NCBI GenBank assembly: GCA_030628785.1
Contig: DAOVQI010000059.1
Location: 1-11,456, forward strand
From: Bacteroidota bacterium
GTDB taxonomy: Bacteria > Bacteroidota > Bacteroidia > Bacteroidales > VadinHA17
Direction of reading: 5' to 3'
DNA length: 11,456 nucleotides
Numbering within the stretch: the first letter of the stretch is position 1; the number at the start of each line of letters is the position of its first letter. Shown here piece by piece: positions 1 through 5,618 of the stretch. Below the pieces are notes generated by a model that was not told the origin of the DNA, ran no database searches, and worked only from the letters and a program-made list of their open reading frames with translations. A program made the position numbers and the translations under genes.

Positions 1-18
1 CCTTGTGCTACAATCAAA

Positions 19-26
19 CAAATTTA
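19..26 (-). promoter_or_regulatory. Possible -7 element facing left, toward an unseen gene
   Basis: TAAATTTG on the minus strand matches TAnnTTTG exactly, but the nearest TTTG upstream is only 12 nt away. If used, the gene beyond the left edge (rplK would be expected after nusG) would have its own promoter. Confidence 0.25.
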
Positions 27-54
27 ACACATCTCTCTCAAAAATATATTTTTT

Positions 55-114
55 AATTCACCCTGTGAAATAAATCGCAGATTTATTGCAAAGCAATATT
101 TCACAGGGTAAATT
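55..114. repeat. Cloverleaf-like palindromic element, copy A
   Basis: The outer arms CCCTGTGAAA (61-70) and TTTCACAGGG (99-108) enclose two perfect hairpins, TAAATC-GCA-GATTTA (71-85) and TTGC-AAA-GCAA (86-96), plus TA. Beyond the core, A60-T109 pairs, a C-A mismatch follows, and AATT/AATT pairs again (55-58 with 111-114). Copy B at 8648-8707 has the same plan. It lies between nusG and whatever follows. Confidence 0.8.
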
Positions 115-115
115 C

Positions 116-131
116 GCGAAGCTATGTTCTT
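116..131 (+). repeat. Dispersed repeat, left copy
   Basis: GCGAAGCTATGTTCTT is identical over 16 bp to the minus strand at 11147-11162. Past one mismatch, four more bases (AATT) also agree. It joins copy A to the 134-176 inverted repeat. Confidence 0.55.
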
Positions 132-133
132 CA

Positions 134-176
134 TGATAGTTACTCCGGAAGCATTTATAGATTATTGTAACTATCA
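134..176. repeat. 10-bp perfect inverted repeat downstream of nusG
   Basis: TGATAGTTAC (134-143) and GTAACTATCA (167-176) are perfect arms 23 nt apart. It lies 50 bp past the nusG stop and 20 bp from copy A. There is no following T-run in the leftward direction, so a terminator is not evident. Confidence 0.5.
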
Positions 177-225
177 GTTTTTATAATTGTTTCAAGTGCA
201 TAACCTTGGTTTAAATAGTTTATTG

Positions 226-771
226 CTATTCTTTTTCAACCTGCATGAAACTGAGCTCCAATGGTGTTTTCCTGCCGAATATTTTCACCATAACTTTCAG
301 TTTCTTTTTTTCCTCATTAACCTCTTCAATTATACCTGTAAAACTGTTAAATGGTCCATCAATTACTTTAACAGATTCTCCTTCACAGAACGGCACACTG
401 ATTTCCTCACCACTGGCCGCAAGTTCATCGACTCTTCCCAGAATTCGGTTTACTTCACTGGAACGTAATGGCACAGGTTCCCCCCTTTGGGTTCCTAAAA
501 AACCCATGACATTCGGAATATTTCTTAGGATATGAGGTATTTCGCCAACTAAAATAGCTTCAACAAGGACATAACCCGGAAAGAAATTTCTTTCCTTACT
601 GATTTTCTTCCCTCTTCGGATCTGGTATACTCTTTCAGTAGGTATCAGAACCTGAGAAATATAATCCTGCAAATTTAGCCTGCTAATTTCGCTATCGATG
701 TAATCCTTGACTTTTTTTTCCTTCCCCCCAATTGCTCTAAGAACATACCATTTCTTCACATTCTCGCTCAT
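226..771 (-). CDS. nusG: Transcription termination/antitermination factor NusG
   Basis: NusG binds the RNA polymerase clamp, and its KOW domain contacts Rho or ribosomal protein uS10, coupling transcription to translation. The 181-residue product has the NGN domain at about residues 5-110, including the typical KKWYVLRA start and FFPGYVLVE at 63-71. A C-terminal KOW domain at about 128-181 contains EGESVKVIDGPF. Length is normal for the family. I start at ATG 771, giving MSENVKKWYV, which is how Bacteroidota NusG proteins begin. An in-frame TTG at 780 would add three residues and is less likely. secE lies 16 bp upstream on the same strand. rplK normally follows nusG, but no rplK start is seen in the 225 bp left of the stop. 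Confidence 0.96.
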   Translation of the reverse strand: MSENVKKWYVLRAIGGKEKKVKDYIDSEISRLNLQDYISQVLIPTERVYQIRRGKKISKERNFFPGYVLVEAILVGEIPHILRNIPNVMGFLGTQRGEPVPLRSSEVNRILGRVDELAASGEEISVPFCEGESVKVIDGPFNSFTGIIEEVNEEKKKLKVMVKIFGRKTPLELSFMQVEKE

Positions 772-787
772 TTTTTCCAACCCTTAT

Positions 788-979
788 TTAATAAAACATA
801 CTATAAATCAACCCCATCAAATTCTCAAATGAATAATCCATAGCAAAGATAACCAAGGCAATAATCATGGATGCAATCATTACAACAATTGCACTACTCT
901 GCAACTCTTTCCATGTTGGCCATGATACTTTATGCATCAACTCACTATAGGCATCTTGGAAATATGATTTGATCTTCAT
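788..979 (-). CDS. secE: Preprotein translocase subunit SecE
   Basis: SecE is the small essential clamp subunit of the SecYEG inner-membrane channel. The 63-residue protein is the short single-span form usual outside the gammaproteobacteria. An amphipathic N-terminal helix (residues 1-16) is followed by the hallmark KVSWPTWKEL (17-26), then one membrane helix at about 29-48 and a short C-terminal tail. ATG 979 is the only reasonable start; no SD precedes it. The gene sits between tRNA-Trp and nusG on the same strand, the classic secE-nusG pair, and is probably in the same transcript as tuf and tRNA-Trp. Confidence 0.96.
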   Translation of the reverse strand: MKIKSYFQDAYSELMHKVSWPTWKELQSSAIVVMIASMIIALVIFAMDYSFENLMGLIYSMFY

Positions 980-995
980 AATATTTAAGATTTTG

Positions 996-1068
996 CACGG
1001 GAGGAGCGACTCGAACGCCCGACACCTGGTTTTGGAGACCAGTGCTCTACCAACTGAGCTACACCCGT
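996..1068 (-). tRNA. tRNA-Trp (anticodon CCA)
   Basis: A 73-nt cloverleaf reads leftward. The D-arm contains AGCTCAGTTGGTAGAGC. The anticodon loop is CTCCAAA, with the CCA anticodon at 1033-1035. The T-loop is TTCGAGT. The acceptor strands are ACGGGTG and CTCCCGT with discriminator G, which leaves a U6-U67 mismatch. The 3' CCA is not encoded (CAAAA follows the discriminator). The gene lies 71 bp after the tuf stop and 16 bp before secE, a conserved tuf-trp-secE position in many bacteria. Confidence 0.96.
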
Positions 1069-1085
1069 GTGGATCTTCTGAGGTT

Positions 1086-1113
1086 AAAAAAACGGGTTTG
1101 CAATGAAAAACCT
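1086..1113 (-). terminator. Possible weak terminator or attenuator after tuf
   Basis: In leftward transcripts a 5-bp stem (GGTTT 1112-1108 with AAACC 1099-1095, loop 8 nt) is followed by CG and seven T residues. The stem is short and A/U-rich, so at best it trims the level of tuf transcript reaching tRNA-Trp, secE and nusG. It could also be chance. Confidence 0.28.
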
Positions 1114-1139
1114 AAAAACCTATATGTTGATAAAGCCTT

Positions 1140-2327
1140 CTAGTCAATAATACCTGTTACTTGTCCCGCGCCAACTGTCCTGCCACCTTCCCGAATTGCA
1201 AAACGCAAACCATTATTAAGAGCAACAGGATAAATCAAATCAACGGTAATGGTTACATTATCGCCTGGCATTACCATTTCAGTGCCTTCCGGAAGGGTAA
1301 TTTCTCCTGTTACGTCAAGGGTTCTCAGATAAAATTGAGGACGATACTTATGATGGAATGGAGTATGACGTCCGCCTTCTTCTTTCTTCAACACATATAC
1401 CTCAGCTTTAAATTTAGTATGAGGGGTAATAGATCCTGGCTTGGCTAATACCATACCTCTCTTCACTTCCCTTTTATCAACACCTCTAAGCAGCAAACCA
1501 ACGTTATCTCCCGCTTCACCATCATCCAGAATCTTCCTGAACATTTCAACTCCGGTGCATACGGTTAATCTTTTGTTCGCACCAAGTCCAATCATTTCCA
1601 ACTCATCTCCTGTGTGAACAGTACCTAATTCAATTCTTCCGGTTGCAACAGTTCCACGACCTGTAATCGAGAATATATCTTCGATAGGCATAAGAAAATC
1701 TTTCTCCTTATCACGTGGAGGTACGGGTATATATTCATCAACGGCTTTCATTAATTCCACAACTTTTTCTTCCCATTTTGCTTCACCATTCATGGCTCCC
1801 AAGGCTGAACCTTTGATCACAGGAGTATTATCACCATCAAACTCGTAGAAATCAAGCAACTCCCTAACCTCCATTTCAATCAACTCAATTAATTCCTCAT
1901 CATCAACCATATCAACTTTATTCAGAAAAACAACGATTTTCGGAACATTTACCTGACGAGCAAGCAATATATGTTCACGGGTTTGCGGCATTGGACCATC
2001 ATCAGCTGCAACAACAAGTATAGCTCCATCCATCTGTGCCGCACCAGTTACCATATTTTTAACATAGTCAGCATGACCGGGGCAATCAACATGAGCATAA
2101 TGCCGGTTAACAGTTTCATACTCGACATGAGCTGTATTTATCGTAATACCCCTTTCTTTCTCTTCCGGTGCATTATCAATTGAATCAAAGTCTTTAACCT
2201 CGGCCAATCCATCTTTGTTTAATACCATAGTAATGGCTGAAGTTAAGGTGGTTTTACCATGGTCAACATGACCAATGGTTCCGATGTTTACATGAGGTTT
2301 GGTTCTTTTGAATTTTTCTTTAGCCAT
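1140..2327 (-). CDS. tuf: Translation elongation factor Tu
   Basis: EF-Tu carries aminoacyl-tRNA to the ribosomal A site as a GTP-dependent ternary complex. The product is 395 residues, full length. The GTPase domain shows the P-loop GHVDHGKT (19-26), switch-I RGIT (59-62), DCPGH (81-85, with catalytic His85), NKVD (136-139) and SAL (174-176). Beta-barrel domain 2 (about 210-300) carries GRGTVATGRIE. Domain 3 (about 305-395) carries RHTPF..KYRPQFY and ends FAIREGGRTVGAG. The start is ATG 2327, in an A/T-rich leader without SD. tuf follows tRNA-Thr(GGU) by 60 bp, reproducing the tRNA-tufB arrangement of E. coli, so tRNA processing probably releases the tuf mRNA 5' end. Confidence 0.99.
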   Translation of the reverse strand: MAKEKFKRTKPHVNIGTIGHVDHGKTTLTSAITMVLNKDGLAEVKDFDSIDNAPEEKERGITINTAHVEYETVNRHYAHVDCPGHADYVKNMVTGAAQMDGAILVVAADDGPMPQTREHILLARQVNVPKIVVFLNKVDMVDDEELIELIEMEVRELLDFYEFDGDNTPVIKGSALGAMNGEAKWEEKVVELMKAVDEYIPVPPRDKEKDFLMPIEDIFSITGRGTVATGRIELGTVHTGDELEMIGLGANKRLTVCTGVEMFRKILDDGEAGDNVGLLLRGVDKREVKRGMVLAKPGSITPHTKFKAEVYVLKKEEGGRHTPFHHKYRPQFYLRTLDVTGEITLPEGTEMVMPGDNVTITVDLIYPVALNNGLRFAIREGGRTVGAGQVTGIID

Positions 2328-2387
2328 AATTTTATAAAATTAGATAATTAAATATTTCATTTATTTTTGTTTCAACTGTTATTCTTG

Positions 2388-2460
<73 letters not shown>

Positions 2461-2473
2461 TTGAAAAGAATAG

Positions 2474-2546
2474 AGCGGGAGACGGAATTCGAATCCGCGA
2501 CCCTCAGCTTGGAAGGCTGATGCTCTACCAACTGAGCTACTCCCGC
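2474..2546 (-). tRNA. tRNA-Gly (anticodon TCC)
   Basis: A 73-nt cloverleaf. The acceptor GCGGGAG pairs perfectly with CTCCCGC. The anticodon loop is CTTCCAA, with TCC at 2511-2513. The T-stem GCGGA/TCCGT encloses TTCGAAT, so the nearly universal G53-C61 pair is replaced by A53-U61. Discriminator T, with no encoded CCA. It occupies the position of E. coli glyT. Confidence 0.97.
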
Positions 2547-2606
2547 CTGTTTTTGCCAGCCACAGCCAGAATCTTCCCGACTGCTTTTTACAACCCAACT
2601 ACTGAG

Positions 2607-2689
2607 TGGGGAGAGCAGGATTCGAACCTACGAAGGCATTCGCCAGCAGATTTACAGTCTGCCCCAGTTGGCCACTTTGGTATCTCCCC
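2607..2689 (-). tRNA. tRNA-Tyr (anticodon GTA)
   Basis: An 83-nt class II tRNA with a long variable arm. The acceptor GGGGAGA pairs with TCTCCCC. The anticodon GTA lies at 2653-2655 inside CTGTAAA. The T-arm is GTAGG/CCTGC around TTCGAAT. Discriminator A; CTCA follows, so CCA is not encoded. It is the equivalent of E. coli tyrU. Confidence 0.97.
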
Positions 2690-2774
2690 TACAGAAACTT
2701 ATAATTTAATTTATTATTATTCGAAATAATCCTGTAGTTATTATTTAACTTTCAAGCCTCACTGCCCGTACATG

Positions 2775-2848
2775 AGCCGATGGAGGGATTCGAACCCACG
2801 ACCTGCTGATTACAAATCAGCTGCTCTGACCAACTGAGCTACATCGGC
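2775..2848 (-). tRNA. tRNA-Thr (anticodon TGT)
   Basis: A 74-nt cloverleaf. The acceptor GCCGATG pairs with CATCGGC. The anticodon loop is TTTGTAA, with TGT at 2812-2814. The T-arm GTGGG/CCCTC encloses TTCGAAT and leaves a U50-U64 mismatch. Discriminator T, with no encoded CCA. It is the first tRNA after the strong promoter at 2897-2928 and the equivalent of E. coli thrU. Confidence 0.97.
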
Positions 2849-2867
2849 GATTTGAAAGAACTTTGGA

Positions 2868-2887
2868 TTTCAGGAACACTCCTGAAA
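2868..2887 (-). promoter_or_regulatory. Perfect hairpin at the start of the tRNA-tuf transcript
   Basis: TTTCAGGA (2868-2875) and TCCTGAAA (2880-2887) form a perfect 8-bp inverted repeat with a 4-nt loop. With the promoter at 2897-2928 the transcript should begin near 2890, so the hairpin would fold within the first few nucleotides and end 19 nt before tRNA-Thr. No T-run follows on the minus strand, so it does not look like an intrinsic terminator. It could protect the 5' end or bind a regulator. Confidence 0.5.
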
Positions 2888-2896
2888 ATCGGTTTG

Positions 2897-2928
2897 CAAA
2901 TGTAGGAATATTTTATTTATATCACAAA
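2897..2928 (-). promoter_or_regulatory. Bacteroidota-type promoter for the tRNA-tuf-secE-nusG operon
   Basis: On the minus strand a -33 element TTTG (2925-2928) is followed by exactly 20 nt and then the -7 element TACATTTG (2897-2904). This fits the Bacteroidota consensus TTTG-N19/20-TAnnTTTG, with a C directly after. It lies between the hpf stop (2955) and the first tRNA, so the tRNAs and tuf have a strong promoter separate from rpsU-xerC-hpf. Confidence 0.72.
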
Positions 2929-2954
2929 AAATATTTTGTATAATTTTTAGGATT

Positions 2955-3254
2955 TTAAACACCGCGCATTTTTTCTTTCTGCTTGGTTATTTGCTTCTTA
3001 AGAGCATCGACGGCATGGTTGGTAGCCTCCTCAAAAGTCTTGTTCTGCTTCCTTGCAAACAATGGACTGCGGGGAATATCTAACTTGATTTCAGCAATCT
3101 TATTTTCAGCATCTTGTGCTTTATCCAAACGTAAAAATACTTCAGCTCCAATAATATCATCACTATACTGAAGCAATTTCTTCACCTTACCACTTACAAA
3201 ATTGAGTAACTTTTTATCGGCATCAAACCGAACCGAATGAATTTGAATATTCAT
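2955..3254 (-). CDS. hpf: Ribosome hibernation-promoting factor, short form (HPF/RaiA family)
   Basis: This 99-residue protein fits the single-domain HPF/YfiA family, which binds the decoding centre of idle 30S subunits and blocks tRNA and mRNA sites. It has the family beta-alpha-beta-beta-beta-alpha pattern: MNIQIHSVRFDADKKLLNFV, a lysine-rich first helix, AEVFLRLDK, IAEIKLDIP, then the ATNHAVDALKKQITKQKEK helix. There is no C-terminal dimerisation domain, so it is the short form. The ATG at 3254 is fixed by the perfect SD AAGGAGGT, 6 nt upstream. The gene starts 18 bp after the xerC-like stop and is therefore co-transcribed with it. A new promoter begins just downstream for the tRNA-tuf operon. 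Confidence 0.95.
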   Translation of the reverse strand: MNIQIHSVRFDADKKLLNFVSGKVKKLLQYSDDIIGAEVFLRLDKAQDAENKIAEIKLDIPRSPLFARKQNKTFEEATNHAVDALKKQITKQKEKMRGV

Positions 3255-3260
3255 CTGAAT

Positions 3261-3268
3261 ACCTCCTT
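3261..3268 (-). promoter_or_regulatory. Full-consensus Shine-Dalgarno of hpf
   Basis: The minus strand reads AAGGAGGT, then 6 nt, then the hpf ATG. It is an eight-base complement to the usual 16S 3' tail at ideal spacing. No other gene start in the window has anything comparable: rpsU, tuf, secE, pyk and the transporter have A/T-rich leaders, and nusG and xerC only short AAGG-like stretches. Strong SDs are rare in Bacteroidota because the ribosome hides its anti-SD. Confidence 0.85.
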
Positions 3269-3272
3269 TTTA

Positions 3273-4160
3273 TTATGCTCTTGGATGAGCCTGTTTATAT
3301 ATTTGTTTTAGCTTTTTAAAAGTATTGTGTGTGTATATTTCTGTCGCTGACAGGCTGGAATGACCAAGCAATTCCTTGATGGCGTTTAAGTCAGCCCCCC
3401 TGTTTAGCAAATGAGTAGCAAAGGTATGTCTTAAAATATGAGGGCTTTTCTTTTCCAGAGTAGTGATCAGTTCAAGATGTTTGTTAACGATCCTGTAAAC
3501 CAATTTTTCATATAATTTCTTACCGCTTTTTGTGAGAAAAAAACAAGAGTTCATTGTATCTGTTTTTATATCATTTCTCACGATACGATATGCTTCAATA
3601 CTTTTTCTGAATTCTTTCGTAATAGGTATTATTCTTTCCTTTTTCCTTTTGCCCAACACTTTTATGGTAAGACGGGAAATATCAATATCAATGTCTTTCA
3701 AATTAATCAATTCAGCACGTCGTATTCCGGTTACATATAACATCTCAATAATTAACCTGTTTCTTACACCTTCAAAATCATCTCCGAATTGATAAAAATC
3801 AAGTAGCTCATCCATCTGGGCCTGTTCGATAAACTGAGGAAGTTTTTTTTCCTGCTTGAGTGAAAGAACCTTATCGACCGGGTTGGAATCGATTAACCCT
3901 TCACGCATCAGGAATTTAAAAAATGTTTTTAAGGTTGATATTTTACGATTAATAGTTCGTGCTGAAATTTTATTTTCCATTAAGAACACAACCCATGCCC
4001 TGATATCTTTAAAATTAACTTTAATAATACTGTATTCACTTTGCGTATTCATACAGAAATCGTAAAACTGATTCAAGTCGTTTTCATACGAACGTACAGT
4101 ATGGGGAGAGTAATGTTTTTCAAATGTGAGATATTTGAGAAAGGATTCCTTGTGCCTCAT
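3273..4160 (-). CDS. xerC: XerC/XerD-type tyrosine recombinase
   Basis: A 295-residue site-specific recombinase. The N-terminal SAM-like core-binding domain (about 1-90) starts FLKYLTFEKHYSPHTVRSY. The catalytic domain (about 105-290) carries the full set: Arg147 in TGIRRAEL, Lys171 in GKRKKER, His241 and Arg244 in HILRHTFATHLL, His267 in LLGHSSL, and nucleophile Tyr276 in EIYTHN. The late residues lie three positions before their E. coli XerD counterparts. By family this enzyme resolves chromosome dimers at dif, but a choice between XerC and XerD cannot be made from one paralogue, so the symbol is tentative. It lies between rpsU and hpf, a position I associate with the phylum. The ATG at 4160 is preceded by a 7-bp hairpin and no SD. 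Confidence 0.92.
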   Translation of the reverse strand: MRHKESFLKYLTFEKHYSPHTVRSYENDLNQFYDFCMNTQSEYSIIKVNFKDIRAWVVFLMENKISARTINRKISTLKTFFKFLMREGLIDSNPVDKVLSLKQEKKLPQFIEQAQMDELLDFYQFGDDFEGVRNRLIIEMLYVTGIRRAELINLKDIDIDISRLTIKVLGKRKKERIIPITKEFRKSIEAYRIVRNDIKTDTMNSCFFLTKSGKKLYEKLVYRIVNKHLELITTLEKKSPHILRHTFATHLLNRGADLNAIKELLGHSSLSATEIYTHNTFKKLKQIYKQAHPRA

Positions 4161-4164
4161 CAGT

Positions 4165-4183
4165 AACCTTATTGATTAAGGTT
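4165..4183 (-). promoter_or_regulatory. Hairpin abutting the xerC-like start codon
   Basis: AACCTTA (4165-4171) and TAAGGTT (4177-4183) are perfect 7-bp arms around a 5-nt loop. In the leftward mRNA the hairpin ends 4 nt before the ATG and covers the place where a ribosome would load. It may reduce recombinase translation; no U-run follows, so it is not a terminator. Confidence 0.35.
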
Positions 4184-4347
4184 TGCTATATTCTATTAAC
4201 GATGTGAATAAGAAGAAGGATGAATTTATTTTCATTTATTTATAAAACAAATCCATAATTACCTGATATATAAGAACATATTTGCCTGGAAAAATAGTGA
4301 TTAACTGTACTTACGAATGGCTGGAAAGATCAACAAATAGGTTGATG

Positions 4348-4539
4348 TTAATCTTCATCTTGCTGTATCCGTTGGATATAAACAGCCTTTTTTATCTCAT
4401 TCCTTCTTCGAACTGAGGGTTTCATAAAAGCTTGTCTCTCTCTGAGTTCCCGGATTACACCTGTTTTTTCAAATTTTCGCTTGAACTTTTTTAAGGCCCT
4501 GTCAATGTTTTCACCTTCTTTTATCGGTATTACAATCAT
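4348..4539 (-). CDS. rpsU: Small ribosomal subunit protein bS21
   Basis: bS21 sits on the 30S platform near the 16S 3' end. The 63-residue, very basic product has the family pattern: MIVIPIKEGENIDRALKKFKRKFE, VIRELRERQAFMKPS, then RRRNEIKKAVY. In Bacteroidota ribosomes bS21, with bS18 and bS6, sequesters the anti-SD. Tyr54, which I recall as part of that contact in Flavobacterium, is present. The ATG is at 4539 and the leader is A/T-rich without SD. It is the first gene after a clear promoter (4562-4593). The xerC-like gene begins 187 bp downstream. That gap holds a small 6-bp hairpin (4329-4346) right after the stop but no convincing terminator, so read-through into xerC and hpf is plausible. 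Confidence 0.96.
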   Translation of the reverse strand: MIVIPIKEGENIDRALKKFKRKFEKTGVIRELRERQAFMKPSVRRRNEIKKAVYIQRIQQDED

Positions 4540-4561
4540 AATTTAATTTTTATTTGAGCCG

Positions 4562-4593
4562 CAAATTTATAAATTGGATTTTCTTTTTCCAAA
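4562..4593 (-). promoter_or_regulatory. Bacteroidota-type promoter for rpsU
   Basis: The minus strand has TTTG (4590-4593), exactly 20 nt, then TAAATTTG (4562-4569) followed by C. It matches the -33/-7 consensus with the same 20-nt spacing as the tRNA-operon promoter. Transcription would start near 4555, giving a leader of about 16 nt before the rpsU ATG. Confidence 0.68.
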
Positions 4594-4702
4594 AAATAAA
4601 TGAAAAAAATATTTACCCCTTTTCTTCCCAATATACTGATTAGTTACAAACCTATTATTCCGATCTTCTATAAAGTTACGAAAAAAAATAGAATTATTCT
4701 TT

Positions 4703-5617
4703 TTATTCAACACATAAATATGATCTAACCCGAAGAAATGTGTCTTGTGGCAAAAGTTTGTTTTCTGTCAGTTCCTTAACCTCGGTATAACGACCCTTCA
4801 GTTTTCTATAATTCAAAATGGCTCTCACCTGATATTCATTCAAATAGGGATGCCTGATTAACTCGCGATAGGTTGCTTCATTAATGTTAATTTTAATTAT
4901 CAATACAGAATCTGCCTCAATAAAGGGGGAAATCCTCTTCAGAGTCTCCTGTTTAAACCCGTAAACTTCAAGCAACTGATCCTTTGAAACAAACCCTCCC
5001 AGAAGATCCCGGTATTTAATAATTCTTCTTGCGAAAACCGGTCCTACTCCCCAAAGACTCATCAGATCAACCGTATCGGCTGAATTGATCTCAATAAAAT
5101 GTTCATTTGGTTCCGGATTAAATTGATTTACTGGTATTGCCGGAGAATGTGAAGCAGGTGGTTCAACCCGGATATATGGCTCCAACGTTTTATATTGTGC
5201 CCGGCTTAAATTGTAAATCTTAGCCAGGTCTTCCTTTTTATAAAATTTTCCACCACTATTTAAATAGTTGAAAATTGTGTTAATTTGTTTATCCGTCAAT
5301 CCCAGCCTTTCCCAATCTTTCCTGGTGGTTTGGTTCGGATCAAACGGAAAATAATTCTGAGAGTGAGACCTGATATCTTCTCCTGACCATCGATCCTTAT
5401 TTTTATCTTCATCCTGTTTTTCAATCTTCAATTGTTTCTCAAATTCCTGAATTTCATTTTCAAACTCCGAAAAATCAACCACCCTGTTTTTCTGCAGATA
5501 TGGCAACAGACCGTTTACGATCAGCAGGATGCAGATAAGAAAAATTAAAACAAGAATGCCATTTCTTTCACTTTTTGAGAAAGAAAAATAATCTTTAAGA
5601 AATTTTTTGATCAGCAT
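4703..5617 (-). CDS. Membrane-anchored helix-hairpin-helix protein (ComEA-like repeats)
   Basis: A 304-residue protein of the HHH/ComEA-like group found in Bacteroidota. A short cytoplasmic start (MLIKKFLKDYFSFSKSERNG) precedes one membrane helix at about 20-41. An acidic and basic, probably coiled linker (about 45-80) follows. Three related HHH modules come next at about 90-150 (FPFDPNQTTRKDWERLGL), 174-236 (FIEINSADTVDLMSLWGVGPVFARRII) and 242-303 (IKININEATYRELIRHPYL). The middle one has the canonical GVGPVFARRI hairpin. HHH modules bind DNA backbone non-specifically, so a membrane-tethered DNA-binding or uptake role is possible but unproven. I start at ATG 5617, 1 nt after the transporter TGA, which implies translational coupling. 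ATG 5644 would add nine residues and overlap the transporter. Confidence 0.85.
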   Translation of the reverse strand: MLIKKFLKDYFSFSKSERNGILVLIFLICILLIVNGLLPYLQKNRVVDFSEFENEIQEFEKQLKIEKQDEDKNKDRWSGEDIRSHSQNYFPFDPNQTTRKDWERLGLTDKQINTIFNYLNSGGKFYKKEDLAKIYNLSRAQYKTLEPYIRVEPPASHSPAIPVNQFNPEPNEHFIEINSADTVDLMSLWGVGPVFARRIIKYRDLLGGFVSKDQLLEVYGFKQETLKRISPFIEADSVLIIKININEATYRELIRHPYLNEYQVRAILNYRKLKGRYTEVKELTENKLLPQDTFLRVRSYLCVE

Positions 5618-5618
5618 A

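Noticed and set aside
61..108. Cloverleaf palindrome considered as a tRNA-like gene
   Set aside because: Only about 48 nt, two inner arms, no T-loop or anticodon pattern; it is a repeat element.
187..535. Rightward open frames opposite nusG
   Set aside because: Shadows of the nusG coding strand with no recognisable protein features.
2520..2729. Rightward open frame of 69 codons (GEQDSNLRRHSPADLQSAP)
   Set aside because: Antisense translation of tRNA-Tyr, another typical false gene.
4329..4346. Hairpin right after the rpsU stop considered as a terminator
   Set aside because: Six weak base pairs and no U-run on the leftward strand.
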